Part shown: one piece after another, positions 1-10,711 of the stretch
Layout of the letters: each line of letters starts with the position of its first letter
How positions within the stretch are numbered: position 1 is the stretch's first letter
NCBI GenBank assembly: GCA_027596035.1
Contig: JADGJA010000279.1
Span: forward strand, 1-26,426
Reading direction: 5' to 3'
From: Thoreauomyces humboldtii
Lineage: Eukaryota > Chytridiomycota > Chytridiomycetes > Spizellomycetales > Powellomycetaceae
Length of the DNA: 26,426 nt
Translations under genes and position numbers: made by a program
The notes under the pieces: generated by a model
Database searches by the model: none
What the model was told of the DNA's origin: nothing
Seen by the model: the letters and a program-made list of their open reading frames with translations, nothing else

Positions 1-10
1 CCCCCCCCCC
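1..10. other. Poly-C run at contig start
   Basis: The window opens with ten C residues and closes with a run of G residues. Read outwards from the contig both ends are poly-G, which is what untrimmed two-colour Illumina reads give when signal is lost. I infer an assembly-end artefact rather than genomic sequence. Confidence 0.6.
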
Positions 11-459
11 ACGAAAGTATTGGAATTGTCGCCACGGGCGTTTCTGTATTGCTGGCAAAATGCAAAAGGAAGGCAGACAGTTCACTCACAACGCTGCAAT
101 TTGTCTCGGAGTCAAGGTTGTCGGGGGCAACCTGTCGAGCACTTCCAATCAACACGGCCTTCGAGTCCGAGTCTGACACGGATGCTTTGTGGTCCTCAAC
201 TTCCCGCAATTCTGGTTTGCCTCTTCACCAGGCGAGGAAGCCGATGGCGAGCAGCCTTGACGACATGTCAGAATGCTGCGTCGGCTGTCCAAAGAGGAGG
301 CTGTGCACAACTCCGCCGAGAGTTTCGGACTTTATGACACTAATTTTCGGACTAACGTTTCGTGGTAAAGTGCCCTGGATGATGCAGAAAAGGGACTGGC
401 CGCTCGTCCTATACAGCGCCATCAAGGCATCTTCCGCGATAATACCACTTCATTGCTAG
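11..459 (+). other. Open frame running in from the left edge; possible truncated gene end
   Basis: One forward frame stays open from the left edge (through the poly-C run) to a TAG at 457-459, about 150 codons. It contains no domain I recognise. It is rich in Ser, Cys and basic residues, with a cysteine group near 270-305 (ECCVGC). It could be the 3' end of a gene cut by the contig edge, or chance. No splice structure supports it. Positions 460-955 also hold no recognisable gene; this stretch must contain the promoter and 5' leader of the FAR11-like gene. Confidence 0.15.
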
Positions 460-955
460 CATCGTTTCTTTTGACGGGCTTTGACAGGCCGGAAAACACT
501 TTGCGGTTGGTACCTGTTCACCATAGATAGGTACTGTATTTGACAAACAGACAGCAAGGAGAGAGGACATGCGCTCGCATGAAGACTCGAGCAGTGGAGA
601 TACCATTTTGGATGAGGCTCATCTTGTTCAGCATCGTATCCTTCGAGGTCGTCTGAAGTTCCCCGTGCCCGACTTGGTTACGACGCATTCGCAAACCGAG
701 GGCAATACCGGTCCTATCCAGCTCAAAAAACCCTCGTTTCAAGCCAGAGCGACATGTCCAGCTTCTCCAAATGTGACGTTGGTACCGTAGACGCTTCCCC
801 CACATTTCCTCCCCCGAATCACGATTGACTTTGACACCAGAAGCAGTTCGAGTACCGGTACGCGTCAGACGTGATTCGTTACTCGCGAGTGGATCCTTGG
901 TCCTCGTTCTCCTTGTATCGTAGTCGACCCCTTACCCCCGCGAACATCGCCCATC

Positions 956-3900
956 ATGGCGTTCACCATGGTTCGACCGACAATGGTAACGGAGCGGAAG
1001 CCTCTTTCCTTGCCTCCCCCGATTGTCTTTGCCCCAAGGCCAGTCCACACGACACTCCAAAATGCACGTCCACCATCACTTCCGATCATGCCTCCGACCC
1101 CGCCTCCTCCACCGTTTGACCCTTCAGCTCCACTCCCTACTCTCGACGACCTGCGAACACGCCTGCAAAATGCCAGCACAAAGGCTCTTGCGGGCTTGGG
1201 CACTCGAGGAAGTAGCGGTGCAGCAGTGGACTCATCAAGCGGCTCAAAGGAGCCTGAAAGTCAACCTCGGAAGCCACCACCGGTGGACGTCAGGCCTCCT
1301 GGGGCAACCCATTCAAAAAAGGCTGCATACGACTTTGTTTATGCTGACCGGGACACCTTCAAGAATGAAACGAACGAATTCTACAACTTCCAGGATCGCC
1401 CTCAAATTATGAATGGCAAGGTCCTGTTTGAGTCTTCTTTCAAAGGATCCTGGAAATCGGCTACGGCATCGTATCGCGCGGGATACATCGGGAATCTGTT
1501 GGAGCAGATGGAGTTGCGAGACTCCGAGTACCGGTACATGGCCGTACAAAAGCTTCTGTACATTTGCCACGGTGTCTTCGGCGAGGTGGCCAATGAAGAC
1601 GAGCACATTGAGAGCATGTTCGCAAACAACAAGCTCGTGTTCCAGATGGGCGCTCTCGACTACGTGTTCGCTGCCCTGAAAGTTGCTTCCATTACGGTGG
1701 ACGCCATTACCAGAGCAACAGAGCCTCAACTTCCGCTCTCAGATCGTCAGGCGGTCATGGAGCTCGCAAACAGCGAGATCACCGCGTACATGTGCATCCT
1801 TGGCCTCATGATCGAGGTCAACTCGGACGACGAAGAGTTTGCGCTTGAGGTTACAAACACCAGCCCGCCCATGGCCTCCTATCTCTTCACTCTCGTGCAA
1901 CAACTTGCCGAAGGAAACAGGAAGCATTATCCTGTCAAAAAGTTGCTGCTTCTGCTGTGGAAGGTGCTTCTCATCTCCCTCGGCAACACTCAGCAGCTGA
2001 TGGATCTTAAAAGCGCGTCCCGTACGCTTGAAGGACTTCCTGATTTCGATGAGACCATCCTCGTCAAATCCACGCCACAGGACTACCACAACTTTCACCT
2101 CGTCGCAGCCACTCGATACCCAGCTTACGTCACCCCCAATGCCAGCGCTCTGTGTCCCAGTCGCCTACAGCTCGCCGAGCCAATACCGACATCCATCCGG
2201 CGGCACTTACAGCAGCCACCTGTCATTCAGCCCTTCATCAGCACAGCAAGAACTCTACCGACCACGTTTCAGGAGAGCGTCAAGCTTTATCGTAAGCATA
2301 ATTACATCAGTCTCGCATCCGTGCAAATCACGCGGGAGAAGGATCGGGCGGAGAAAGAGGAGGCACACAAAAATCTCCTAGGAGGGAACGATGCGGGAAA
2401 CTTTCCCCCGGACGTCATGGACGACGACGTCACAGCGGCGAGCCAACTCGGAAGTGAGAGAAGAAGGGACGTGGTCGCTATGCGTCCGAGCGTCAAGAAA
2501 AATGCTAAGCGCATCAAGAAGAAGGATGCAGCGGGATTGAAGCGGCTCGAGACTCTTTACGTACGTTACTCTCGTCGCTTTTATATCAAGGAGTCTCGAT
2601 GTAGGTACTGAACAATGCCTATCCTACATCGCAGCGGTGCCTTCTGCCGAACATGTCCACGCACATCGGCATGCTCATTCGCCTCCTCTATTACGTCAAC
2701 TTGGGAACCAGCAATGCCAACGCCCCTGGGGTAGGAGGCAAGCCTGAGACTGAAGGCGAACACAAGTCAAGTTCGCCTACTGAGGAACCTCACTCCAACG
2801 ATGATACACCGTTTTCGAGCCTGAGTTCCGACGAGAAGAAGGTCCATCTTCTGCGTGCAGACAACAATAGGCACAAGGAAGTCGTCACTAAGGCTGTCTC
2901 TGGGATTCTTTTGATACTGCTTAAGGCCTCGAAATGCCACCGTAAGCAAATGCTACTTCGCCTGTTTGTCGGGACAGATACTTATCAATTCGTCTTTCTA
3001 GATGCCTTGAAATCGGAATACGTCTCGCAACTACTTGTCGACAACAATTGCGCCATTCTCATTCTCAAGATGCTGAGCACGTGGCTTCAAAGTCCAGCTT
3101 TACCTTCACCGACCCACGCGGCAACCCCGGTCGTCCCTGACGCTACGATGGGATGGGCAGACGCCTCGACTAAGCCAGCACCCGCCCCACCCGCGGCTGC
3201 TAACTTGGGGATGGGGGCAAAATGGCTAGTTAACTTGGACGAACCCGAGGAACTGAAGTAAGTTATCGGAGTGCTTGATTCATGATCTTTCCTTCATTCG
3301 ACTAACTTTTGTCATTGTAGCTTCTTCCACTTCTGTCACGCCGCCGACCCATTTAGCGTGGAACCGGAAGTGGATACAGGCAGCAGCGCCCATCCTTCTA
3401 GCAGCGTCAATAGCATCGCATTGGGTGACATCAAGTCCCCTGCTTCGGCAGACACCGAAACGTCTGACATGACGACCTCTCCATTTACACACAGTCTCCC
3501 GTCGCTTCCTCTCACAACCGATGATACATCATCACAACAGCCACCGCTCACGCACATACGCTCTTCCTTCCGGAATTTCTACACTTCCATCAACCTCCTC
3601 CGCATTCTTCAAAAACTCACAAAGCGCAAGACCCATCGCGTCCTAGCCTTGGTGCAATGGAAGGCGTCCGCTGTACTCAAACGAGCAATTAAAGTCAATC
3701 ATGTCGGGTTGCAGCTCTACGCTCTGAAACTTCTGAAGAGCCAGATTCCATATCTTGGGAAAAAGTGGAGATCAAGTAAGTACCTCGAAAGTTGAACGGG
3801 CAGTATCATAACTATGTGAAGTTGACCTGGCTTGAATCCGTGCAGGTAATATGAAGGTTATCACTGCCATCTTTCTGCACCTTCGGCCTTGTTTGCGAGA

Positions 3901-4966
3901 TGAGTATCTGGCTGGGGATGTGGACGTTGATGTTGACGAAGCGCTGGTAATTCGCGTCGTTGAATCTCTTAGTCTTTCATCGTAAGAAAGTTAACGGAAA
4001 TGATCGCACTAGGCGCACGAACAAAAACTTCGATCTCTCATTGCCTCATATCACGAGCACCGGTACCCAGAAGTCATCGGCACAGACGTTCCCAATCACG
4101 CACCTGCTACCGCAAGCAGCGGGAGCGCAAAAGACGACGGCTCGGAAGACAACGCACAGCACCAGCCTGACGAGCTAGACCTGATTATTTCCATCTCCCG
4201 ACGCGCTTCATACGAAGGCGCCACGGACCCACAGATTGGACTTGTGGGACCCGCGACGGGCAATCGTCGCATGCACCCAGATCTCGAGGAACACCTGGCT
4301 CTCGACCCAAATTTTATGGAAAACTACGAAGAGTGGCTTCACCTCGAAGTGTACGGTGCCGACCCCGTCAGCCCCACCGCCGCCTGGGATGGAGTCGCCA
4401 CGGACGACGGTTCCAATGGACACGCTTGGGAATCGGGATCCGCAGTAACAGGAACCGGATCAGGGGACGCGGTCACGCAGCCCCGGTCTCTCTTCTCGGC
4501 CACCCGTCGTTTCAGCAAGGAGATGATCTCTGATGAATACGACGACACGAACAATTTTACCTGGGACTCGTCGCGTCCTGACTCCTCTGACGACGAGTTC
4601 GGGTCCGACGACGACGATGACGACCCCGCCGTCTCCCGGGAAGGGACCTACGCCAGCATGTGGGACGAACCGGTCGATTTTTCACGGACCGACAACCCGG
4701 ACGACGATCCTACTGGACGTTGGGCCTGGACGAGGACTGATGACTACGAGACGGAGGATTACGCATGGAAGGAGGAGCGAGATGACGGGGAGGATGCGAG
4801 ATCGAAGGATAGCGGGATAGGGAGCTGGGACGGGGAAGATGGGGAAGCGGCGGATGGACGCGGCAGCGCAGCGACGACGGAAATCCCTGATTGGCTCAAC
4901 GATGATGGGACGTATGACGTGGACTTGGACTCGTTGAATAAGGGGCGATCCTCATACTACGCTTGA
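956..4966 (+). CDS. FAR11: Far11/STRIP-family STRIPAK complex scaffold protein
   Basis: This encodes the fungal homolog of Far11 (HAM-2 in Neurospora, STRIP1/2 in animals), a scaffold of the STRIPAK phosphatase-kinase complex at the nuclear envelope/ER that acts in mating arrest, hyphal fusion and septation signalling. Proposed exons are 956-2560, 2605-3257, 3321-3775, 3846-3946 and 4013-4966, giving 1255 residues; all introns (44, 63, 70, 66 bp) are GT-AG and preserve frame. After a Pro-rich N-terminus, the N1221-type domain begins near residue 124 (YDFVYADRDTF) and includes FKGSWKSATASYRAGYIGNL. The DUF3402-type region includes the helical block INLLRILQKLTKRKTHRVL near residue 843 and NMKVITAIFLHLRPCLRDEY. 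The start at 956 has a good context (ATCATGG); an in-frame ATG at 1088 is an alternative. The last roughly 200 residues are strongly acidic, with a run of six Asp, and lie beyond the conserved core; yeast Far11 is shorter (about 950 residues). Family assignment is firm, exact splice sites less so. Confidence 0.9.
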
Positions 4967-4970
4967 GAAT

Positions 4971-5316
4971 CACGACGCATTGCAAATCGCCTTGCAAGTC
5001 ATCGAAGGCTTGTCAAGGATTGGCACACTCTCTCTAGTTACCTCCAACTGTCCTCGCGCCTACGACCTACTTGTCGGCCCTGTTGCGCAACCCGATCCGA
5101 GTACTTCTCGCCCGATGGATGCGGACGAAGTTTCAGCCCGAAGATACGGCAAACGTGGTCTGGTACTAAAGCAAACTGATTCCGAGTGGGTCATACACAA
5201 GATGGCTTCCCGTTGCCGATCCCAGTTTGGACGTGTATAGCCATCTCGCACCAGCTCTCGTGGCTTTCCGAGGCGATGTGCCCAAACCCAATCTCAAGAT
5301 GCAAATGACCGTGTGA
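4971..5316 (+). pseudogene. Coding-like but interrupted segment downstream of FAR11
   Basis: The 675 bp between the FAR11 stop and the SPC25 stop is not empty-looking. Forward codons from 4971 read ALQIALQVIEGLSRIGT. Then a different frame from 5038 reads PTTYLSALLRNPIRVLLARW and MRTKFQPEDTANVVWY up to TAA at 5167. The same frame resumes as WLPVADPSLDVYSHLAPAL and VAFRGDVPKPNLKMQMTV, ending at TGA 5314-5316. These pieces look like helical-repeat protein with coding-type third positions. No convincing start codon exists and no consensus intron joins the parts: a 40-bp GTCATC..CTCTAG option restores frame, while the TAA has no valid bypass. It may be a decayed gene remnant, an alternative 3' end of the FAR11-like gene, or chance. 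I do not recognise the family. The remainder, 5317-5641, shows nothing further that I can name. Confidence 0.25.
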
Positions 5317-5641
5317 GCTTTCCAACGACGAGGAACTCAAAGTCGCGTGTACATCGCGCATTCCGTGCGCACTTGGCAATGGGACGTCCTCGGCTGCGCA
5401 ATGCTTGGACACTCAGGGTGACTTGCCACTTGCCGTTCCGCCCCACGACGGAAGAGATCTTGACAATTAATGGCAACCATGAAAGGCAAAGCGGAGTTTG
5501 CCTTTTCGAATGTCGAGGGTTCGAAAGCTCATAGTTGATTGCTATCTGCCTTGACTTCACACAGTGATCTAGCTTATATTTCGACCTTCCGTCTTGCACC
5601 AAAAATGTTACGATGAAAGCAATGCTCATTGAGAGGCAGTC

Positions 5642-6804
5642 TTATCCCTTGTTCTGTTTTGCAGTTTGCGTGAAGCTTCGTCGCATCAACTTGAGGAACG
5701 TGTAAAACTCTTTCCTCGACCCGTTGACAAAATCGACCAGCTTGTCCAGATCGGAGATGGGCGGCTCACACTCGGTAACTGTACGTTTTCAATGGAATGG
5801 AAAGTGAGTGGGCTTTTCTGGAACTTTCACCTCTTCAACGATAACATCGCCATCGCACCTTCGTAACGTGACCTGCGAATATCGAGGGTGAAACGATATT
5901 CTTCGTTCCAATGAGCCGAGTTGATGTGCGTGAAGACAAACTCTAGGACGTCCTCTGCAATGGGGAAGTGAGCTTGGCAGTCTTTGCCTGCAGCATGCGA
6001 AAGAAGGAGCGGAGACTCACGTTCCACGCTATTCACGGTCATGGCGAGTTTATCCATGTAGCACTGGAGCTCGGGGTTGAGCTTGTTTTGCCGTGCCTGC
6101 AGGGCTTCCGCTTTCCTCGCGAGTTCTGATCGTTTACAACACGAAAGCCTGTCAGATGAGCGAAGATCCGGATTTCGATGGGAGCGCTGATCCATGAGCA
6201 TGGACAAAAGAAAACTTCCACACCTTCTCTCCTGCGTCGTATCTCTTGGCGCCTGTCCTTTATCCGATTGACGAGCTCCTCGCGGGTCAGATCGCGATCC
6301 ACCTTCTGCGACTTGAGCTCCACCACCTCGGCCTCCAGGTTTTCGGCCTCCTGCCGTTCCTTCTCGTGCAGCCGCTGAAGATCCGATTGCTTGTTCTTGC
6401 AAGCCTCGATCTGGGCCTCGACACGTATGCGTTCCTCTGCAGAAAGGTCAGTCAGACCCGACAAACCCAGCAGAAAGCCAAAACCAAGATCTGGTTCTAC
6501 CTCTGAGCTCCCCTGTCGTTTTGATATGCGTCCTTTTTGTCTCCTGCAGTTCTCGTCGTGAGGACGCAACCCAGGCATCGAAGTTGGTCACAAACGACGC
6601 GCACTGCGCGCTGATCTCAGTGATCTGGGGGTTGACGGCTTCGGACGAGGACCCCACCCCAGGTGCGCTCCCTGCGTGCTGATGGGAGCGAGCCGTTCGA
6701 TGGTGCCCAGGTGTAGCTGGAGGCAGAGATCCTGAGGGAAAGGCGGAAGGCGCGAGGGACATTCGGGCGATGCCCTTGGAGAGAATGGAGACGCTGCCCG
6801 CCAT
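5642..6804 (-). CDS. SPC25: Spc25, kinetochore Ndc80 complex subunit
   Basis: Spc25 pairs with Spc24 to form the centromere-proximal end of the Ndc80 complex that couples kinetochores to microtubules. Proposed exons on the minus strand are 6804-6501, 6436-6224, 6125-6021, 5954-5859 and 5778-5642, giving 284 residues, close to other fungal Spc25 proteins. The introns (64, 98, 66, 80 bp) are GT-AG; the last has a weak GTGCGA donor but joins exactly into the expected motif. Residues 1-80 are Ser/Pro-rich. A coiled coil follows at about 85-200 (EERIRVEAQIEACKNKQSDL and onward). The C-terminal RWD-like globular domain starts near 206 (DVLEFVFTHIN), continues as YRFTLDIRRSRYEVTECEPP and ends ISDLDKLVDFVNGSRKEFY. 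The start at 6804 is the first ATG and has a strong context (AACATGG). For intron 3 an alternative in-frame acceptor would add eleven residues. Assignment rests mainly on the C-terminal domain plus the coiled-coil layout. Confidence 0.85.
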
Positions 6805-6921
6805 GTTCAATTTCGTGAAGCTCAATAACGAAGGAGAAAAGACAACTACGATAAATATTCGGAGAGCAAGGAAGAATGGTAACCAGTCGACTCAAGACGA
6901 AGGTCGTCGTTGTGTCGCCTG

Positions 6922-6928
6922 TATATAT
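6922..6928 (-). promoter_or_regulatory. TATA-like element upstream of SPC25
   Basis: The minus strand carries ATATATA about 120 bp upstream of the SPC25 ATG, within the 285-bp gap that separates it from the stop of the hydrolase gene. Distance and orientation suit a core promoter, but AT-rich runs are common and I cannot show that it is used. Confidence 0.3.
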
Positions 6929-7089
6929 GGCTGTCTTGCGGTCGTCACAATCTGCGAACGAGAAACCGATGTGCCAGTTGGGCGAAGATGCTATTGCTGT
7001 CCGATAGTCCGAAAGATACTTACTCCCGAACGGGATTCAATGGAGCTGAATAAGCACGACCGTACAGCTCTGGATTTCTAAATCTAGAT

Positions 7090-8942
7090 CTAAATGGCAA
7101 GCATCCTCTTCGCAGCTTTCAGAGCTTCGAGAGCTTCATCCCTTTCCCTCCTCTCCGATTCCTCATCGACAACGCCTGCTGCTCTGAAACGAGGCTTCTC
7201 GGGGTAAAGTACCGTGTCTGCTACGCAGTCGGTGATTCTAGCCTGAGGGACCTCGCCATGAAGCCAATACGCTCTCAACAATCTATCGGTGCAACCCGCC
7301 GAGGGCTGCGCAATGCTGCTGTGCCCAACGCCCTGATGACGGATCATCCGGCTGTTGGGCATCAGGGACGCCAGCTTTTCTGCAGACTCGACAGGTGTGA
7401 CGGGATCGAGGGTCGTGCCAACAATCATCACCGTCCCGTTTGTCCAGGCGTCGTATGATCCCGAGTAGCGCTCTGCGGTGACCACTGGCCAGAAGGCGGA
7501 AGAGATGGTTTGACTTGCATACCCCAATTGCGTCAAGGCGCCGTAGTGTTCCAAGAGAAAGTGAGACGTGCGCTTAAGATTAGGCAGGGACAGAAGCTCG
7601 AGAGGTTTGTCCGAGTTCACTACGGCGTCCCGAGCGACGCCTTCATCGTCGATGTCCACAAGCGGACAGATGTCGTCCGGCTGAGGTGAGATCAGATTTC
7701 TGTAGCGGGTTCCATTTCCTTGCTCGAGCTCAGCGAAGGCGGTCGCGAACGTTGGCCACAGAGTCGGTACGTACAGTGCGGTGAACAGCACCACCTCAAG
7801 GTTGTCTCCGTCGATGATTCCGACGACGTCCGAATCCGTAACTGCAAGCGGTTGAAGATTGAGCTTGGCGACGAGCTTCCTCATGCGTGCGTAGACGTTC
7901 GCGTTGCCGGCGAGCATTGTGTTGTCCTCGGAGGGAGCCAAAGCACATCGCTCTGGCCCCGCTGCCTCGCAAGCCCGTCCAAATTCCCTGGCAGCGTCTT
8001 CTGTGTGCTTTGTGTAAGGTGGCCGAGCGTCTGGATCCGATGGATCCAGTCCAAAGCCCCATCCTTCCTGCCATGCGACTGGATCGGCAACCCCATCCAC
8101 TACGAATTTTCCGACCTTGTCCGGAAACATCTGAGTGTACTGAGCGCCGAGGATGGTTCCATAGCTGAATCCCCAATAATTGAGGGTTTCTTGACCGAGA
8201 GCGACGCGGATTGCATCCATATCCCGCGAGACCGCGGCCGTGGAAACATGTTCCAGAATGTCGCCGGCGTTTTTCCTGCAGGCTGCCCATCGAGCTTGTG
8301 CCATGGCCGAACACCGCTCAAAGGAACCCTCCTGAGTTACATCGCACTGCCGTATGCCCGCATCAAAGAGGCGGCGCTCCGCGCCCGAGGGGAAGCAACT
8401 GATGGCCTGGCTCTTTCCCACTCCGCGTGGATCAAAGCCGATGATGTCGTATCGGTCGCCAGCGATAGAGGACAGATGGCGTCCCTTTCTGGTTACGAAT
8501 TCGATGCCAGAGCCCCCCGGACCGCCCGGGTTCACCAAGATCGAGCCGAGAGGAGGTGCGGAGGAGTTAGCCGCATCAAGTTTCATGAGCGAGAGGAGGA
8601 TTTGCGGTCCACTTGCGTCGGCGTGATCAAGGGGAACCGAAAAACTCGCGCATTGATACGCTCCATCATGGCAGGTCCTCCACTGTTGGATGTTTGCATT
8701 ATTAGCGTGCACACCTTCAGCAAGCCCATGTTCTTCCATGTATCACGTACATCAATTGCTTCGGAATGTTTATTCTTGTTGCCCCCGTTACGTTGATTGA
8801 ATCCAAGCACCGCAATAGTCACAATAAGCGAGCTAAGCCCGATGGCAATGACTCCGGCGACGAGGTAGCGGATCCGTTTGGCTCTGATGTGTTCGGTACT
8901 TGGCACTTGAACGTAAGGCCCAAGTAAATGTTCCGTTTCCAT
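7090..8942 (-). CDS. Membrane-anchored alpha/beta hydrolase, TAP-like serine peptidase
   Basis: This is an alpha/beta-hydrolase of the tripeptidyl aminopeptidase (TAP) type, peptidase family S33-like, predicted to release short peptides from protein N-termini. Exon 1 is 8942-8792 and exon 2 is 8732-7090, joined by a 59-bp GT-AG intron; the product is 597 residues. Residues about 26-47 (RYLVAGVIAIGLSSLIVTIA) form a hydrophobic segment preceded by RAKR, so the protein is probably a type II membrane protein with its catalytic domain outside the cytosol. The oxyanion motif NPGGPGGSG lies at 118-126. The nucleophile is Ser230 in GFSYGT, the acid Asp493 in TTLDPVTP, and the base His521 in GVGHSS. 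The C-terminal TAP domain ends with a Cys-containing segment (AGCTDRLLRAYWLHGEVP). The intron is required because the two parts lie in different frames. Catalytic competence looks intact; the substrate is unknown, and an esterase role is possible. Confidence 0.87.
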
Positions 8943-9190
8943 GCTTACCCGAAACCGTCTCGTCGATGTAAGTAGCTGGGAAGTGCAGCGGACAGATCAA
9001 AGCGTTTCCTTTATCTGAGAATCCAGCGAGCGAAATGTCCAATGCGAATCGAAGATCCCCAAAACATCTTGCTTGTTCGTAGCAAACTTCTTTTTGGACA
9101 GCTAACTCGGGTCATGTTCCGGTGCCATTGCTATGTTGCGAGGTCGTGGAGGCCGCTGACCGTTTCACCCGGGAGTATTTAAACTGAAAT

Positions 9191-10436
9191 TCAAAATCTT
9201 ATACGAACAATCTCTCTCCTGACGCTGCTACTCTCAACCCAGACGGTCTCTACATCCATCGCTTTCCCACTTGTCTTAACAAGGTGTAGGAACATCGGCA
9301 GGGATCCAGAGCACCCAAAGTACGTAGTCTTTGCCGCTATGTAGGCTACCCCGCCAGGTCGGATCACCGAGGAGATGAGGTCCAGCAGCCGCTGGTGGGA
9401 CTCGGATGCGTATATGGTCTCCGCCGTGAGAATCACATCGTATTTTTCAGCGTTGGCCAGTGCGTCCTAATGATAGGGCTCCGAGGTCAGATTGATCGAT
9501 CGACATGTACACGTTTGACCGTCTGAGGCGGTATTTGCTTACCTGAAGCAGGCCCCAGTCCCCAGCCCAAAACCTCGCAGGTATGTTCGCCAGCTTTGAG
9601 TACTCTAGCTCGACCTCGCACGTGCCGGACTCGTGGCCGTCACCGGCCGCATCGATCAATCCTGGTGTAGCGTTCAGAAGCACGTTCGGGATAGTCACCA
9701 GATGAAGGACTTCCTCGTTCTGTAAAACAATTCGGGTCAGAATGCGTATTGCCTATGATTGCCTCGGATTTGGGCATCGTACATAATCCTGTAAATCAAC
9801 GGTTGCCCCTTGTGACAGACAGTAGATGCCTGGTAGAGACGAGCCGCATCCCAGCTCCAACACCCGTTGTCCTTTCAAGCTTCCAGTATCGAGACCCGCC
9901 AAGTAGTCCACCAGATCTACAGCGCACTCCCATGTTTTCAACCCGCCTGAGAGTAAGAACCAACCGTTAGTGACGGGGTTCACTTTGCCATTATGTCCCT
10001 AAGTCTCTAGTAGTCATACCTTCATAGACACCCGGTACCAGATCCGTCTGACTTATCACCGCCTGCGCGAGCATGTTTCCTCCCTCCATGTCGTCCGTGG
10101 ATGCGATCTCGAACTTGACATCTGCAGCGTTGCGTTTGAACAGGGGTCCTGCCCGAGTCTGGATGGGTTCGGCTATTACCGCAAGTCGGCGTTCAAGCTG
10201 AACAAGCATCAGCACCAAAAAGAAACTAAATGTAGGATCATCATTTTCCTCTGACCTGATCCTCGTATGTGACGAGCTTTACTGGAGCGACCGGCGGGAG
10301 TGAGAGTTGAGCATTGGAGGTAGGATGGGAAGTTTCTGGCTCCTGATATGTGAGTTTTGCTTCCAATGAGCACGCTTGAGAAGTCTCCTCCTGCAGCAGA
10401 GCGCGGTGTACATACCCCAAAACTGAAAAAAGACAT
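9191..10436 (-). CDS. HPM1: Protein-histidine N-methyltransferase Hpm1 (METTL18 family)
   Basis: Hpm1 uses S-adenosylmethionine to methylate a histidine of ribosomal protein Rpl3 (uL3) and so affects 60S assembly and translation. Proposed minus-strand exons are 10436-10416, 10342-10256, 10197-10020, 9946-9783, 9719-9543 and 9466-9191, giving 300 residues with five GT-AG introns of 58-76 bp. The seven-codon first exon gives MSFFSFG, matching the characteristic MSFSF-type start of yeast Hpm1. Diagnostic motifs are DLVPGVYEGGLKTWEC (ending near residue 103), the SAM-binding loop VLELGCGSSLPG (124 onward), VDLQDYNEEVLHLVTIPNVL, and TAETIY (223-228) in place of the usual SETIY. A second in-frame acceptor at 10391 would leave an implausible 25-bp first intron, so I used 10343. 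Identity is well supported. It lies 275 bp downstream of the SMC1 stop on the same strand. Confidence 0.88.
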
Positions 10437-10711
10437 GACTCTGGTGACTGTTTGTACAATTCGTTGTTGCAGGAAGCTGCTGGGCAAAAAAAGAATGGGA
10501 AAGAAAGCGACCGTGCCACAGAGAGGTCCGACATGCTGGACATGCTGGGCCGCTGACATTTTGCAATCCAGTCGAGCATCTACACAGTACTTGCAATGAT
10601 AAGGCAAAAGTCTGACCACACTACAGACATCTTTCTCATCTTCAAAGCTAAATATACAGTAAATGCAATTGCATGGGCTATCTCTAAACTACGGGGTGTT
10701 TTTCCCGTCTG

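Noticed and set aside
5505..5545. GGGTTCGAAAGC resembling a tRNA T-loop
   Set aside because: The bases flanking the loop do not form a T stem and no A-box, anticodon arm or acceptor stem fits around it.
7720..8796. 358-codon plus-strand open frame
   Set aside because: It is antisense to the intact hydrolase coding sequence and follows its codon periodicity; no domain is visible.
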